Program-made: the position numbers and the translations under genes | In this document: positions 63,023 through 64,000 of the stretch, piece after piece | Position numbering within the stretch: the first letter of the stretch is position 1 | Layout of the letters: each line of letters opens with the position of its first letter | Notes under the pieces: generated by a model | Told to the model about the DNA's origin: nothing | Databases searched by the model: none | Seen by the model: the letters and a program-made list of their open reading frames with translations, nothing else | Assembly (NCBI RefSeq): GCF_003601975.1 | Contig: NZ_QZWZ01000001.1 | Coordinates: 372,001-436,000 of the forward strand | Reading direction: 5' to 3' | Length of the DNA: 64,000 bases | Source of the DNA: Mesorhizobium waimense | GTDB taxonomy: Bacteria; Pseudomonadota; Alphaproteobacteria; Rhizobiales; Rhizobiaceae

Positions 63023-63966
63023 CTCTGCTTCACCTTGTTCAGCGCCTTGACGTAGATGTTGGCCAGCCCGAACACCGCGACGAACAGGATGATGGCGAAG
63101 GCCGAGGAATAGCCGGTGCGCCAGCTCTCGAAGGCCTGCCGCTTCAGGGTGATCGAGGCGACCTCGGTGGTCGAACCCGGTCCGCCGCCGGTCAAGAGAT
63201 TGACCATGTCGAACATCTTGAAATTCTCGATGCCGCGAAACAGCACCGCCAGCATGATGAAGGGCAGGGCCATCGGCAGCGTGATCGACCAGAACTGCCG
63301 CCAGTTGGAGGCGCGGTCGACCTCGGCCGCCTCATAGATGTATTCGGGGATCGAGCGCAGCCCGGCGAGGCAGATCAGCATCACGTAGGGCGTCCACATC
63401 CAGGTGTCGACGATGATGATCGACCACGGCGCCAGCGAGACGTTGGAGAGCATCTGGATGTCCGTTGGCGGAATGCCCGACACGAACGAGATGGCGTAGG
63501 CGAACAGCCCGATCTGCGGCTCGTAGAGGAAGCGCCAGAAATTGCCGACCACCGCCGGCGACAGCATCATCGGCACCAGGATAATCGTCGTCCAAAAGGC
63601 GTGGCCGCGGAATTTGCGGTCGATCAGCCAGGCCAGCGTGAAGCCGATCAGCGTCTGCAAAAGAATGGTCCAGAACACGAAATGCGCCGTCGTCTGCATG
63701 GCGATCCAGATGTCCTGGTCGCCGAGGATACGCCTGTAGTTGGCAAGACCGAGGTTCTTCACCACCTCGTTGGGGCGGTTGGCCCGGTAGTTGGTGAAGG
63801 ACAGGTAGATCGCCCAGAACAGCGGAAAGATGTTGATGGCGAGCAGCAAAAGGATCGTCGGCGAGATGAACAGCCAGGCGAGGCCCTTGTCGCTGATGCC
63901 CCGGACCTTGCGGGCCAACGGCTCAGGCGTGGCTCGGGCAACGCTGTCCGCAGTCCGATTGAGCAT
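63019..63966 (-). CDS. ABC sugar transporter permease (MalF-like)
   Basis: A 315-residue permease with about six helices; the EAA loop is EAAEVDRASNWRQFWSITLP. The ATG at 63966 has GCAGGACTGACC upstream; a GTG at 63987 is possible. The substrate-binding protein gene expected next would be to the right of the window. With the kinases downstream the transporter probably brings in a triose or polyol. Confidence 0.87.
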   Translation of the reverse strand: MLNRTADSVARATPEPLARKVRGISDKGLAWLFISPTILLLLAINIFPLFWAIYLSFTNYRANRPNEVVKNLGLANYRRILGDQDIWIAMQTTAHFVFWTILLQTLIGFTLAWLIDRKFRGHAFWTTIILVPMMLSPAVVGNFWRFLYEPQIGLFAYAISFVSGIPPTDIQMLSNVSLAPWSIIIVDTWMWTPYVMLICLAGLRSIPEYIYEAAEVDRASNWRQFWSITLPMALPFIMLAVLFRGIENFKMFDMVNLLTGGGPGSTTEVASITLKRQAFESWRTGYSSAFAIILFVAVFGLANIYVKALNKVKQR

Positions 63967-64000
63967 GGTCAGTCCTGCTTCGGTCACTTTACGTCTCGAC

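Noticed and set aside
408..64000. Long antisense open frames such as 6208-8106 and 27869-29377
   Set aside because: Shadows of high-GC genes, no family motifs, Arg/Ala/Asp-rich composition.
1..64000. CRISPR arrays, tRNA, rRNA or insertion sequences
   Set aside because: No regular spaced repeats, no tRNA-like cloverleaf and no transposase motifs seen by eye.

Overview
The window is high-GC alphaproteobacterial DNA and looks like a Mesorhizobium or close Hyphomicrobiales relative. The evidence is a succinoglycan-type exo gene set with rhizobial gene order (exoL-A-M-O-N-P in one block, and exoX, Y, F, Z, Q in another), an ExoX/SyrA-type repressor, and several copies of the short intergenic repeats typical of these genomes. 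The assignment rests on gene content and protein motifs; no database search was possible.

Layout. 1-5.2 kb: the end of a DUF1349 protein, two glycosyltransferases, an SDR oxidoreductase and a TIR-like (possible NADase) protein. 5.3-12.1 kb: a LuxR-type regulator divergent from an acetone-carboxylase-type operon (hydantoinase-A, hydantoinase-B and gamma-subunit-like genes) followed by an SDR. 12.3-17.8 kb: exoQ-like polymerase, acyltransferase, exoF, exoY and exoX. 17.8-25.3 kb: a complete lasso-peptide locus, read right to left as precursor, PqqD-like recognition protein, B2 protease, asparagine-synthetase-like cyclase, HPr-kinase-like kinase and ABC exporter, with a divergent nucleotidyltransferase gene. 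The precursor, not previously listed as a gene here, is a 50-residue ORF at 23506-23658. 25.4-47.7 kb: the rest of the polysaccharide locus, including exoU-like, GH16 glycanases, UDP-glucose dehydrogenase, a GMC oxidoreductase with a Tat partner, flippase, exoL, A, M, O, N, P, a phosphoesterase and a second acyltransferase. 47.8-49.8 kb: propionyl-CoA synthetase. 50.1-53.6 kb: a second, cyclase-less lasso-like RiPP locus with two very small precursor-like genes. 53.6-64 kb: one long leftward operon for uptake of a small sugar or polyol by an ABC transporter and for dihydroxyacetone-type phosphorylation. It carries a PTS-driven DhaK/L/M system with its own Enzyme I and HPr, plus a separate fused DhaK-DhaL kinase. 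The substrate-binding protein would lie beyond the right edge.

How it fits together. A 15-base near-palindrome, consensus T[G/A]TTGC[A/G]NTGCA[G/A]CA, occurs upstream of exoQ, exoY, the lasso precursor, a small coiled-coil gene, the flippase, a glycosyltransferase, exoL and an acyltransferase. It suggests that one unknown regulator controls both the exopolysaccharide genes and the lasso peptide. The two most interesting items are this shared operator and the second RiPP locus. That locus has a leader recognition domain, protease, kinase and nucleotidyltransferase, but no cyclase and no ring-forming acid in its precursor cores, so it may make a non-lasso product.
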